Below, piece by piece: positions 7,897-16,763 of a DNA stretch of 52,948 nucleotides. This stretch comes from CAZWCX01 sp964632945 (GTDB lineage: Bacteria > Planctomycetota > MHYJ01 > WSZJ01 > CAZWCX01). The notes under the pieces are model-generated. The model made no database searches. It was not told where the DNA came from and worked only from the letters and a program-made list of their open reading frames with translations. Positions within the stretch are counted from its first letter, which is position 1, and each line of letters begins with the position of its first letter. Made by a program: the position numbers and the translations under genes. The DNA lies in contig CAZWCX010000040.1 of NCBI GenBank assembly GCA_964632945.1, positions 1 to 52,948 of the forward strand, read 5' to 3'.

Positions 7897-10596
7897 ATGG
7901 GCCAGGACCGTATCTGGATCCTCACCCTCGCCGCCGCGGTGGGGTTCTGCCTCTTCCTGGTGTGGCCGGGAGAGGCCAAGCCCTTCTTCGGGGAGGGCGA
8001 ATGGCTCCACGGGAGCAACATCAACCTCGGACTCGACCTTCAGGGCGGATCGGAGCTGCGTGTCACGCTCGACCGCAGCTTCCTCGAACGCGGCACGGAA
8101 ATCGCCAAGGAGACCGATCGCGCCATCGAAGTGTTGGAGCGCCGCATCAATCACCACGGTCTCAAGGAACCGCGCATTCAGCGCATCGGCGAAGACCAGA
8201 TCCTCATTCAGCTCCCGGGGATCGATCAGTCCGAGGCCAAGCGGGTCAAGGACATCGTCACCCGGAGCGGGAAGCTCGAATTCAAGATCGAGGCCGACGA
8301 AGACGTCGTGCAACGCTCGCGCTATCCGGACAAGGCGCCCAAGGGGTACAAGTGGTACGCCCGCGGGGACGACAGCGGCGGCGGCGAGAATCCGGTGCTC
8401 GTCAAGGACGAGTCGAAGCTGACCGGGGACAAGGTGAAGACCGCCACCTACGGCCTCGACGTCAACCAGCCGGGCTCCTGGGAAGTCAACCTGGTGTTCA
8501 ACGCCGAAGGTCGCCGGCTGTTCGCCGATATGACCCGCAAGCACGTCCAGCACCGCATCGCCATCATCCTGGACGACAAGCTCGTCTCCGCCCCGGTCGT
8601 GCGCGAGCCGATCCTCGGCGGGCAGGCGCAGATCACGGGCGGCTTCAAGTCGCGCGAGGCGGCCGATCTGTCCACCGTGCTCCGGTCCGGCAGTCTGCCG
8701 GCCCCGCTCCGCATCGTGGCCGAAACCTTCGTCGGGCCGTCCCTCGGCGAGGACTCGATCCGCAAGGGGCTCCAGGCCGGTATCCTCGCCATGCTGGCGG
8801 TCCTGGTCTTCATGGGCGTCTTCTATCGCTCGCTCGGCGTCGCGGCGAATCTCGCCCTGCTGATCAACGTCATCTTCCTCCTCGGCGCCCTCGCCTTCGC
8901 CGGGGCGACCCTCACGCTGCCCGGCATCGCCGGCATCGTGCTCACCCTCGGCATGGCGGTCGACTCCAACATCATCATCTACGAACGCATCCGCGACGAG
9001 GTGGAAAAGGGGAAAGGCCCGCTGCAGGCCTTCGAAGCCGGGTTCGACCGGGCCTTCTGGACGGTGTTCGACGCAAACGTCACCACCTTCATCACCGGTC
9101 TCGTGCTGTACTCGTTCGGCAGCGGCGCGGTGAAGGGGTTCGCCGTCACCCTCATGGTCGGTATCGTGACCACGATGATCACGGCGTTGTGGATCACGCG
9201 AACGTTGCTCCACGCCATGCTCCACACCGACATCCCGTGGCTGAAGATCACGGAGTTCCGCATCGCCCGGGCCGTCGGCAACACGAATTTCCCCTTCATG
9301 GCGACCGCGCCGGTGGCGGTCCGGTTCTCGCTGGCGATCGTCGTCGTCACGATGGCCGTGTTCGCCTTCCGCGGCAAGGACAACTTCGGCATCGACTTCC
9401 GCGGCGGAACGGTCGTGGACGTCTCCTTTGCCGAACCGCAGAAGATCGACGACGTCCGGCGCTCGATCACGACCCTGCAGGTGACCGACGCGCAGGGGAC
9501 ACGCACCAAGTATTCGGACGCGGAAGTGCAGAGCATTTCGACCTCGGTCGAGGCGGCGACCGACCTCCCGCCCGGCACGTCCCGGGAGTTCTCCATCCGG
9601 ACCGGCGTGGAGGACGCCAATGCCTTCCGGGCCGACCTCGCCCAGCTCTTCGGGGACCGGCTCGGCGCCACCCCGATCGACGTGCTCGGCAAGCTGGAGA
9701 AGTCCGGACATCCCTACCACGGCGGCGATCGGCTTCAGGTCAACCTCGGCAAGCCGATGCCGTACGCGGAATTCGACAAGAAGGCCAAGGAGGCGTTCGA
9801 CAAGGCCGGATTGCCCAAGCCGATCGCTCGGCTCATCGGCGTCACGGTCGAGCCGGGCAAGGAACCCGCCGAAGCCATCAAGGCCTTCGAACTGATCCTG
9901 CACCCGTCCGCCAACGACCGCTTCAAGGAGGTGAAGTCGACGCTCACGTCGACGTTCGCCCTCTCGAATGACCCGTTCACGCGCGTGGAAAACATCGGAC
10001 CCACGGTGGCGCGGACCCTCCTCACCGACGGACTCAAGGCCCTGATCTTCTCGTGGATCGGGATCATCCTCTACCTGGCGGTCCGCTTCGAACTCATGTT
10101 CGGCATCGCGGCCGTCGTGGCGCTGATCCACGACGTCACCATCTCCATCGGTGTGACCTGCCTGGTCGCGGCGGTCCTGCCGAGCTCGATGGGGATCAGC
10201 CTCGACATCGGACTCACCGCCCTGGCCTCGTATCTGGCCTTGATCGGGTACTCGGTAAACGATACCATCGTGGTGTTCGACCGCGTTCGCGAGAACATGC
10301 TGCTCGGGAAGAAGGCCTCGGTGGCGGACGTCGTGGATCGGAGCGTCAACGAGACCCTGTCACGCTCGTTGATGACCGCCGCGACGGTGTTCATCACCGT
10401 CTTGATCCTGTTCATCGTCAACGCGCGCAGCGGCAGCGGGATCGCGCAGTTCGCCTTCCCGATGCTGGTGGGCGTGGTCGTGGGGACCTATTCCTCGGTC
10501 TTCATCGCGTGTCCCCTGGTGGTGTGGGTGGGCGGCAAGGCGGCGCGAACGGCCCCGGCGAGCAAGCCGGAAGCCGCCAGCGCTTCGCCGGCCTGA
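7897..10596 (+). CDS. secDF: Fused protein-export membrane protein SecDF
   Basis: An 899-residue fusion of SecD and SecF, the proton-driven subunits that pull exported proteins out through SecYEG. The ATG is preceded by CAGGAG. The SecD half has an N-terminal helix, the LGLDLQGG motif (44-51), a periplasmic P1 domain and six membrane segments including the AGIVLTLGMAVDSN motif. The SecF half begins near residue 480 with FGIDFRGG and ends with the GYSVNDTIVVFDRVRE motif. The periplasmic part of the SecF half is long (about 200 residues), larger than in ordinary SecF. A fused SecDF is normal in several phyla. It lies downstream of yajC. Confidence 0.96.
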   Translation: MGQDRIWILTLAAAVGFCLFLVWPGEAKPFFGEGEWLHGSNINLGLDLQGGSELRVTLDRSFLERGTEIAKETDRAIEVLERRINHHGLKEPRIQRIGEDQILIQLPGIDQSEAKRVKDIVTRSGKLEFKIEADEDVVQRSRYPDKAPKGYKWYARGDDSGGGENPVLVKDESKLTGDKVKTATYGLDVNQPGSWEVNLVFNAEGRRLFADMTRKHVQHRIAIILDDKLVSAPVVREPILGGQAQITGGFKSREAADLSTVLRSGSLPAPLRIVAETFVGPSLGEDSIRKGLQAGILAMLAVLVFMGVFYRSLGVAANLALLINVIFLLGALAFAGATLTLPGIAGIVLTLGMAVDSNIIIYERIRDEVEKGKGPLQAFEAGFDRAFWTVFDANVTTFITGLVLYSFGSGAVKGFAVTLMVGIVTTMITALWITRTLLHAMLHTDIPWLKITEFRIARAVGNTNFPFMATAPVAVRFSLAIVVVTMAVFAFRGKDNFGIDFRGGTVVDVSFAEPQKIDDVRRSITTLQVTDAQGTRTKYSDAEVQSISTSVEAATDLPPGTSREFSIRTGVEDANAFRADLAQLFGDRLGATPIDVLGKLEKSGHPYHGGDRLQVNLGKPMPYAEFDKKAKEAFDKAGLPKPIARLIGVTVEPGKEPAEAIKAFELILHPSANDRFKEVKSTLTSTFALSNDPFTRVENIGPTVARTLLTDGLKALIFSWIGIILYLAVRFELMFGIAAVVALIHDVTISIGVTCLVAAVLPSSMGISLDIGLTALASYLALIGYSVNDTIVVFDRVRENMLLGKKASVADVVDRSVNETLSRSLMTAATVFITVLILFIVNARSGSGIAQFAFPMLVGVVVGTYSSVFIACPLVVWVGGKAARTAPASKPEAASASPA

Positions 10597-10742
10597 TTCA
10601 CCATCGTCGGTAAGGACCGTCTCCGGGCCGGGCGGCGATGCCGTCGGACCCGGAGCGGCCTCGGCAGGGGAAAAGGGTCCGATTCTGCCGATAATCCCGA
10701 ATGGAACGTACCGACCGGCACCCCTCCACGGAGCGTCTCGTC

Positions 10743-11687
10743 ATGACCGTGCAAACCAAAATCATCTTGTCCTTCTGTCTCGTGGTCGTCACCGTCGTCA
10801 TCGTGGTCTGGGACCACGTCGGCGCTCAGCGCCAGGCCATCGCCTCCACCCATCCCGAGACCATGGATCTGAGCGGGTCCGGAGGGGGAGTGCACTCCTC
10901 GGCGGGGTCGCTCTCCGGATCGGGGGCTGGGTCTCTCGGCGGCGCAACTCCCGTAGCCAGCCATGATACCGGCGCGGTACGGCCGGGATCCGGCGCGGCC
11001 GGCTCGACCTCCGGAACCGACGGCGCCACCCGTTTCCCCGACCTCGGAGCGGACACCGTCTTGTTCGAGACACCCGCCTCGGATCCTGCCGGGACCGGGA
11101 GCGGCTCGATCCCGGGCAAGACCCGCACCGGCCTGCCCGCGGAAGGGATGTCCACCGGTCGTCCGACGGAAGGGACCGGCGGAGCGGCCACCTCCGACTC
11201 GGGGAGTGCAGGCGCGGCAAAGGGGGCTCAATCGCCCTCCCGACCGGAATCTTCCCCCGCCGGTCCCCGGACGTACAAGGTCCGCCCCGGAGATTACCCC
11301 TGGAAGATCGCCCAGAAGGTGTACGGCGACGGCCAGCACTACAAGCGGATTCTCGAGGCCAACCGGGACCGGATCAACGCCGAGGGCACCAACCTGAAGG
11401 TCGGAATGGAATTGGTCATCCCGCCGTTGGAGGGCCGCGCGCCTGCCGCGGAGGAACCGGAAGCCCCGGTGGCCATTGAGACCCCGCGCGGTGGCGTGCC
11501 GGCCTCCGGCGCCGAACGGCCGATGGAATACGTGATCCAGGCCGGCGACAACCTGTCGCGGATTTCCCAGCAGTTCTACGGGACGTCGAGCCGCTGGAAT
11601 GAGATCTACGAGGCCAATACCGACCGCCTCGCGAGCCCGAACGACCTTACGGTCGGCGAGACGATCATCATCCCGCCGGCGAAGTAG
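10743..11687 (+). CDS. Membrane-anchored protein with two LysM domains
   Basis: A 314-residue protein likely anchored in the inner membrane and binding peptidoglycan. I choose ATG 10743, with GGAG nine bases upstream; an in-frame ATG at 10701 lacks this. An N-terminal hydrophobic helix (ILSFCLVVVTVVIVVW, about 6-21) leads into a ~150-residue Gly/Ser/Thr-rich linker. Two LysM domains follow, at about 175-225 (TYKVRPGDYPWKIA) and 265-312 (EYVIQAGDNLSRIS). No catalytic domain is seen, so a structural or scaffolding role in the envelope is inferred. The gene ends at a strong bidirectional terminator. Confidence 0.85.
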   Translation: MTVQTKIILSFCLVVVTVVIVVWDHVGAQRQAIASTHPETMDLSGSGGGVHSSAGSLSGSGAGSLGGATPVASHDTGAVRPGSGAAGSTSGTDGATRFPDLGADTVLFETPASDPAGTGSGSIPGKTRTGLPAEGMSTGRPTEGTGGAATSDSGSAGAAKGAQSPSRPESSPAGPRTYKVRPGDYPWKIAQKVYGDGQHYKRILEANRDRINAEGTNLKVGMELVIPPLEGRAPAAEEPEAPVAIETPRGGVPASGAERPMEYVIQAGDNLSRISQQFYGTSSRWNEIYEANTDRLASPNDLTVGETIIIPPAK

Positions 11688-11769
11688 TCCGGTCATTCCG
11701 CCCGCGCCGCCGCCCCACGGGGCGCGGCGCGGGACCGCGCGTCTCGCCCGACGGGCACGGAGAAAACAA

Positions 11770-11800
11770 AACCGCCAGGGCCCCCTCGGCCCTGGCGGTT
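11770..11800. terminator. Bidirectional intrinsic terminator between convergent genes
   Basis: AACCGCCAGGGCC (11770-11782) and GGCCCTGGCGGTT (11788-11800) form a perfect 13-bp stem with a 5-nt loop. An A-rich run (GAAAACAAAA) precedes it and a T-rich run (TTGTACTTTCTC) follows it, so it should work in both directions, ending the LysM gene (+) and rsfS (-). Confidence 0.9.
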
Positions 11801-11844
11801 GTACTTTCTCACGGGCGCCGGTCTTTCGGGACCGAATTCCCGCT

Positions 11845-12306
11845 CTACCCCGTCGCGGTCTTCGGTTCCGTGACCTCGGGCGAATCCTCCTCGTCGGGGG
11901 CGTCGCTGCGCCAGTCGACCCGTCGCGCATCCGCCCAATTGCTCTCCAGGTCGTAGTGCTTACGCAGGTCCTTGTGGAAGAGGTGCACCACGACATCGCC
12001 GAAGTCGAGCAGAATCCAGGTGCCGACTTCGTACCCCTCCTTGCCGTAGCGGGCGTGCTTCAGCGTTTTCACCCGCGTTTCGAGCTCGAGCGCGGTGGCC
12101 TGAAGCTGCTTGGCGGTATGTCCGGAAGCGATCACGAAGTAGTCGGTGATGAAGGAGAGTTTGCGGATGTCGAGGACGACCAGGTCGTCCGCCTTTTTGT
12201 CCTCGGCAATTCGGGCGCAAAGCTTCGCGAGCTCGCGAGATGAGACGATGATCGGATCCTCCTGCTGCGCTTCGGGGTCCCCGGACCCCGCTTCCGTGCG
12301 AAGCAT
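11845..12306 (-). CDS. rsfS: Ribosomal silencing factor RsfS
   Basis: A 153-residue protein of the RsfS/Iojap family. It binds ribosomal protein uL14 and blocks joining of the 30S and 50S subunits when nutrients are short. The conserved core is complete: the VVLDIRKLSFITDYFVIASG stretch, the Gln-rich helix QLQATALELE, the GTWILLDFGDVVVHLF motif and the terminal LRKHYDLESNWADA motif. An extra ~25-residue Glu/Asp-rich tail follows. ATG 12304-12306 is chosen as the first Met before the core; the ribosome site is weak. It is transcribed towards the terminator at 11770-11800. The peptide ABC operon lies 176 bp upstream on the same strand. Confidence 0.95.
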   Translation of the reverse strand: MLRTEAGSGDPEAQQEDPIIVSSRELAKLCARIAEDKKADDLVVLDIRKLSFITDYFVIASGHTAKQLQATALELETRVKTLKHARYGKEGYEVGTWILLDFGDVVVHLFHKDLRKHYDLESNWADARRVDWRSDAPDEEDSPEVTEPKTATG

Positions 12307-12482
12307 AGCATTCCCGCGCTTGGGGAGTCCAGCGTGTTTTCCGGGGGGGGCGAACCCGCGCCGAGCCCCGACCGTCGCGGCCTGGGCTGCGGCGCACCGC
12401 CCCGGTCCGACGGGGGAATGGGACGCGAGCGGGAGCGAGGGAACCGGGAGCGTGGGGGGCAGGGGAGCGGGAGGCGCGCCGC

Positions 12483-13535
12483 CTACACGAATGGGCACGC
12501 CACGTGCCGGGTGCCCTTCGGGTCCAGCGGCGGGACCGCGTCCGCGCACGTCGGCCTGGCGATCGGGCAGCGGGTCCGAAACCCGCACCCGGACGGCTTG
12601 CGCAGCGGAGTGGGGATGTCGCCGGAGAGGATCACCCGGCCCTTCCGGTCCCGCTCCGGGTCGGGCTCGGGGACGGCCGACAACAGCGCCTTGGTGTAGG
12701 GGTGCAGCGGGTCGTAATACACGTCGTCGGCCGGCCCGATCTCCACGACGTTGCCCAGGTACATGACGGCGATGCGGTCCGAGATGTGGCGCACGACCGA
12801 CAGGTCGTGGGCGATGAACAGGTAGGAGAGGCCGAACTCCTCCTGCAGGTCCATGAGGAGGTTGATCACCTGGGCCTGGATGGAAACGTCGAGGGCGCTG
12901 ACCGGTTCGTCGGCGATGATGATCTTGGGCTGGGTGGCGAGCGCCCGGGCGATGCCGACCCGTTGCCGCTGTCCGCCGGAGAATTCGTGGGGGTAGCGCG
13001 CCGCGTGGTGGGCGTTGAGTCCGACTTTCTCGAGCAGCCAGCCCACGCGGTCCCGCCGTTCGGCCGCGGTCTGGTTCGGCTGATGCACCAGCAGGGGCTC
13101 CGCGATGATCTGCCCGATGGTGAACCGCGGGTTGAGGGAGGAGTACGGATCCTGGAAAATCATCTGCATGTGTGCGCGGTAGGGGCGCATCGCATGTTTG
13201 TCGAGCGTGAGGAGATCGACCGGGGGCTTGCCGTCGCCGGCGTCGAAACGGACGTGACCGTCGACGTCGACCTCGGCGCCGGTAATGCGCAGCAGACCGA
13301 GGATGGCCTTCCCGAGGGTGGTCTTGCCGCAGCCCGACTCTCCCACGAGACCCAGGGTTTCGCCGCGGCCGAGGTTGAAGGAGACGCCGTCGACGGCCTT
13401 CACCTCGGCGATCCGGCGGAGCAGGAGCCCGCCGTGAACCGCGAACCGGACGCGCAGGTCGCGCACCTCGAGCAAAGGAGTCTCCCCGGCGGGCGGGGCG
13501 GTGGAGGGGGCGGCGGTCGGCGTGGAATCGGCCAT
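12483..13535 (-). CDS. Peptide ABC transporter ATP-binding protein, OppF/DppF type
   Basis: A 350-residue ATPase, the second of two that power the YejABE-like importer. The ATG is preceded by AGGAG. Walker A GESGCGKTT, the ABC signature EFSGGQRQRV and Walker B with the Asp-Glu pair (IIIADEPVSALD) are intact. The C-terminal oligopeptide-permease extension carries the Cys-rich motif (CGFRTRCPIARPTC) that can bind an iron-sulfur cluster in homologues. The gene starts 5 bp after the stop of the partner ATPase. In E. coli the two halves are fused in YejF; here they are separate. Confidence 0.93.
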   Translation of the reverse strand: MADSTPTAAPSTAPPAGETPLLEVRDLRVRFAVHGGLLLRRIAEVKAVDGVSFNLGRGETLGLVGESGCGKTTLGKAILGLLRITGAEVDVDGHVRFDAGDGKPPVDLLTLDKHAMRPYRAHMQMIFQDPYSSLNPRFTIGQIIAEPLLVHQPNQTAAERRDRVGWLLEKVGLNAHHAARYPHEFSGGQRQRVGIARALATQPKIIIADEPVSALDVSIQAQVINLLMDLQEEFGLSYLFIAHDLSVVRHISDRIAVMYLGNVVEIGPADDVYYDPLHPYTKALLSAVPEPDPERDRKGRVILSGDIPTPLRKPSGCGFRTRCPIARPTCADAVPPLDPKGTRHVACPFV

Positions 13536-13540
13536 GACGG

Positions 13541-14575
13541 TCAGACTCCTCCCGCCTGGATGCGTTCGGCCTCGTGGCAGCGGACCCAGCGGCCCGGCTC
13601 CAGTTCCCGCAGCGCGGGTTCCTCGGTGTCGCAGCGATCGACCCGGTAGGAGCAACGCGTGCAGAATTTGCACCCCGGGGGGAGCGCATGGATGTCGGGG
13701 ACGGAGCCCGGGATCGCAGCGAGGCGCGCAGACCCGGTCCGGTGGGGGGACGGGATCGAGCCGAGCAGACCCCTGGTGTACGGGTGCAGCGGGCGCTTGA
13801 ACAATTCGCGGACGGGGGCGACTTCCTGGATCTTCCCCCCGTACATGACGATCACGCGGTGGCAGGTTTCGGCGACCACGGCGAGGTTGTGCGTGATGAG
13901 GATGATGGCGGAGCCCTGCCGTCGGGCCTTGAGCGTCATCATCAATCCGAGGATTTGCGCCTGGATCGTCACGTCGAGCGCGGTGGTGGGTTCGTCGGCG
14001 ATCAGGAGCGCGGGGTTGCAGGCGAGGGCGATGGCGATCATGACGCGCTGACGCATCCCGCCGGAGAACTGGTGGGGGTAGTCCCCGAGGCGTTTGCGCG
14101 CGTCCGGGATGCCGACCTCCTCGAGCAACCCCGCGGCGCGGTCGTAGGCCTGCGGACGCGTCATTTCCTGGTGCTGCTGGAGAACTTCGGCGATCTGCAT
14201 GCCGACGGTGAAGACCGGATTCAGGGAGGTCATCGGCTCCTGGAAGATCATGGCGATGTCCTTGCCGCGGACCTTGCGGATCTCGGGCCAGGACAGGGAG
14301 AGGAGGTTCTGCCCGCGGAACAGGATCCTGCCCCCGACGATCTCTCCCGGCGGGCTGGGAATGAGGCGCATGATCGAGAGCGAGGTGACGCTCTTCCCCG
14401 ATCCCGACTCGCCGACGATGCCGAGGATCTCGTCCTCGTGCACCTGGAAGCTGACTCCGTCGACCGCCTTGGCGATGCCGGATTCCGTGTGGAAGTAGGT
14501 TTGCAGGTCGGAGACCTCGAGGAGCACTTTCCGATCCGGCGGCGCCGCGGAGGGGGAGGTTTGGGCTTTGCTCAC
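13541..14575 (-). CDS. Peptide ABC transporter ATP-binding protein, OppD/DppD type
   Basis: A 344-residue ATPase for the same importer. Walker A is GESGSGKSV, the signature is QFSGGMRQRV, and Walker B reads LLIADEPTTALD. Near the C-terminus, the oligopeptide-transport domain has the GCKFCTRCSYRVDRC cysteine motif. Gene order and short gaps (9 bp to the upstream permease, 5 bp to the next ATPase) indicate one operon. Family knowledge says OppD- and OppF-type subunits form a heterodimer. Confidence 0.93.
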   Translation of the reverse strand: MSKAQTSPSAAPPDRKVLLEVSDLQTYFHTESGIAKAVDGVSFQVHEDEILGIVGESGSGKSVTSLSIMRLIPSPPGEIVGGRILFRGQNLLSLSWPEIRKVRGKDIAMIFQEPMTSLNPVFTVGMQIAEVLQQHQEMTRPQAYDRAAGLLEEVGIPDARKRLGDYPHQFSGGMRQRVMIAIALACNPALLIADEPTTALDVTIQAQILGLMMTLKARRQGSAIILITHNLAVVAETCHRVIVMYGGKIQEVAPVRELFKRPLHPYTRGLLGSIPSPHRTGSARLAAIPGSVPDIHALPPGCKFCTRCSYRVDRCDTEEPALRELEPGRWVRCHEAERIQAGGV

Positions 14576-14584
14576 GGGCCTGTC

Positions 14585-15709
14585 CTAACGCAGTCGGGCG
14601 TAGACCTTGGGGTCGAACGCCTCGCGGATCGCTTCGCCGATGAACACGACCAGGATGAGGGTGACGAACAAGGCGACGGTCGGGAAGACCACCAGCCACC
14701 AGGCCGAGGTGATCAGGCTGAGGCCCTGGTGGAGCGTCTCGCCCCACGACGGCGTCGGCGGGGGCAGACCCAGTCCGAGGAAGTCGAGGGAGACCAGCGC
14801 CGTGATTTCGCCCACGATGGTGAAGGGGGCGAAGGTGACCACCGGCGTGAGCGCGTTCGGCAGGATGTGCTGGAAGATGATCGTCCGGTCGCTCGTCCCC
14901 ACCGCCACGGCCGCCGCGACGTAGTCCTTGGCCTTTTCGCGCAGGAACTCGCCGCGGATGTAGTACGTCATCCCCATCCAGCCGAAGAGGGCGAGGATCC
15001 CGACCAGGAGCCAGAACGCGGGTTGCATCAATTCGTGCCGGTCGGGGTAGTACTTCGGCGTGATCAGCGCGCTCAGGATCATCACGATGTAGAGGAACGG
15101 CACCGCCGCCCAGATCTCGACGAACCGCAACCCGAAGAAATCGACGCGTCCGCCCAGGTATCCGAGGATCGCGCCGACGGAGATGCCGAGGGTGTAGACC
15201 ACGACCGTCAGGATGAGCGCGAAGGTGATCGAGATGTTGAACCCGTAGGCGAGCCGCGCGAGCACGTCCCGCGCGCGGTCGTCGGTTCCGAGCGGGTGGG
15301 CCCGGGAGGGCGGGTGCGGCGGGTATCCCGGCAGTTCGAGCAGCGATTCGTTGGGGCCGTACGGATGCGGGGGGAGCAGGACCCAGTCCCCTTCGCCCTT
15401 CTCCCGGAGGGTCTGCGCCAGATCGCGGTAGTTGGGTTCGCGGAATCCGGCCTGGCCGAAGGTCGAGGCGGAGTGGTACGACACGCAGGGAAAGTAGAAC
15501 TCGCCCTGGTAGCGGACCACGAGCGCCTTCGGGTTCACGAGGAGGGGGAGCAGAAAGCTGCCCAGGTACGCGACCGTCAGGAAGAGGAAGCTGTAGTACC
15601 CGCGCTTCAGCGTCCGGAACTTTCGGAGCCGCTTGCGGAAAAGCGACACCGGCGGCGGTGCGCCGGTCGTCGAGGCGGGAGGGGCGGGGGTGGGGGAGGG
15701 GGACGTCAC
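14585..15709 (-). CDS. yejE: Peptide ABC transporter permease, YejE-like
   Basis: A 374-residue inner-membrane permease. The N-terminal helix is followed by a YejE-type periplasmic insert (VVRYQGEFYFP, then a ~90-residue loop with HPLGTDDRARDVLARL) and five more helices. The EAA cytoplasmic loop reads AVGTSDRTIIFQHILPNAL. The insert and its VRYxGxxYFP motif place it with YejE rather than generic OppC/DppC, as far as recall allows. The start codon overlaps the stop of the upstream permease by 4 bp, indicating translational coupling. Confidence 0.88.
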   Translation of the reverse strand: MTSPSPTPAPPASTTGAPPPVSLFRKRLRKFRTLKRGYYSFLFLTVAYLGSFLLPLLVNPKALVVRYQGEFYFPCVSYHSASTFGQAGFREPNYRDLAQTLREKGEGDWVLLPPHPYGPNESLLELPGYPPHPPSRAHPLGTDDRARDVLARLAYGFNISITFALILTVVVYTLGISVGAILGYLGGRVDFFGLRFVEIWAAVPFLYIVMILSALITPKYYPDRHELMQPAFWLLVGILALFGWMGMTYYIRGEFLREKAKDYVAAAVAVGTSDRTIIFQHILPNALTPVVTFAPFTIVGEITALVSLDFLGLGLPPPTPSWGETLHQGLSLITSAWWLVVFPTVALFVTLILVVFIGEAIREAFDPKVYARLR

Positions 15710-16740
15710 TTGAACCGGATCCTCGGATCGAACAGGCTATAGAGGAGGTCGGAGAGAATGTTGCCGATCATCATCAGCAGGCTCGAGATCACCAGGATGC
15801 CGAGGGCGACCGGAAAGTCCCGTTGCAGGATCGAGTTGAAGCCCAGGAATCCCATCCCGTCGATGGTGAACACTTTTTCGATCAGGTAGGATCCCGCCAG
15901 GATGAAGGAAAAGGCGTGCCCGAGCCCGGTCGCGAGCGGGATCATGCTGTTTCGCATCGCGTGCAGGAAGACGACCCGACGCTCGCTCAAACCCTTGGCG
16001 AAGGCGGTGCGCACGTAGTCGGCGCTCAGGTTTTCGAGCAGCGAGTTCTTGGTCAGGATCGTCAGCGTGGCGAAGTGTCCGAGCATGTACGAGAAGACGG
16101 GCAGCGCGGCGTAGTGAACCTGGCCGATGATCTTGCCCCAGAGCGTCCGCTCCTCCCAGTCCATCGGCCGCCAGCCGCGCAGGGGGAAGAAATCGAGGAA
16201 CGAGCCGCCGCCGAGAAACGTGAGCAGGAGCATCCCGACCACCCAGCCGGGGATGGAGTAGCCGATGAAGACGATGGCGCTCGTCGAGAAGTCGAACGTC
16301 GAGCCGTGCCGAAGGGCTTTGGCGATGCCGAGGGGGATGCAGATCATGTACGTCAGGAAAAAGGCGATGAGTCCGAGGAACATGGAGATCGGGAGCCGGG
16401 CCTTGATGACGTCCCAGACCGGTTGGCCGAACTTCCAGGACTTGCCGAGATCGAAGGTGACGACCTTGCCGAGCCACTTCAAGTAGCTGGGGATGATCCA
16501 CTTGTCGTCGAAGCCGTAGTACTTCTTCATCTCCTCCAGCGCTTTGGTCGGGATCTCCACGTCGGTGGTGCGCACGCTCGCCCCGCCGGCCTCGCCGGTG
16601 GCACCGGCCCCCTTGAGCCGCATCATCGCCTGCTCGATCGGTCCGCCCGGAACGAAGCGCGTGATCGCGAAGACGAGCAGGGTCATCCCGATGAAGGTCG
16701 GGATGATCAGCAAAAAGCGGCGGAAGAAGTAGCTGGCCAT
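15706..16740 (-). CDS. yejB: Peptide ABC transporter permease, YejB-like
   Basis: A 344-residue permease with six predicted helices. The N-terminus (RFLLIIPTFIGMTLLVFAIT) is typical of the family, followed by the PGGPIEQAM motif and a long periplasmic insert (about 35-100) as in YejB. A FFPLRGW motif, and the EAA loop with KGLSERRVVFLHAMRNSMIP, also match. It partners the YejE-like subunit with which it overlaps by 4 bp. The substrate class (peptides or peptide-like compounds) is inferred from the binding protein 23 bp upstream. Confidence 0.9.
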   Translation of the reverse strand: MASYFFRRFLLIIPTFIGMTLLVFAITRFVPGGPIEQAMMRLKGAGATGEAGGASVRTTDVEIPTKALEEMKKYYGFDDKWIIPSYLKWLGKVVTFDLGKSWKFGQPVWDVIKARLPISMFLGLIAFFLTYMICIPLGIAKALRHGSTFDFSTSAIVFIGYSIPGWVVGMLLLTFLGGGSFLDFFPLRGWRPMDWEERTLWGKIIGQVHYAALPVFSYMLGHFATLTILTKNSLLENLSADYVRTAFAKGLSERRVVFLHAMRNSMIPLATGLGHAFSFILAGSYLIEKVFTIDGMGFLGFNSILQRDFPVALGILVISSLLMMIGNILSDLLYSLFDPRIRFK

Positions 16741-16763
16741 CGCACTCTCGGGTCGTCGTCCGG

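Noticed and set aside
10667..10695. Promoter for the LysM gene using GATAAT at 10690-10695
   Set aside because: The -10 is good, but the bases 17 bp upstream (GGGGAA) do not resemble a -35 box.
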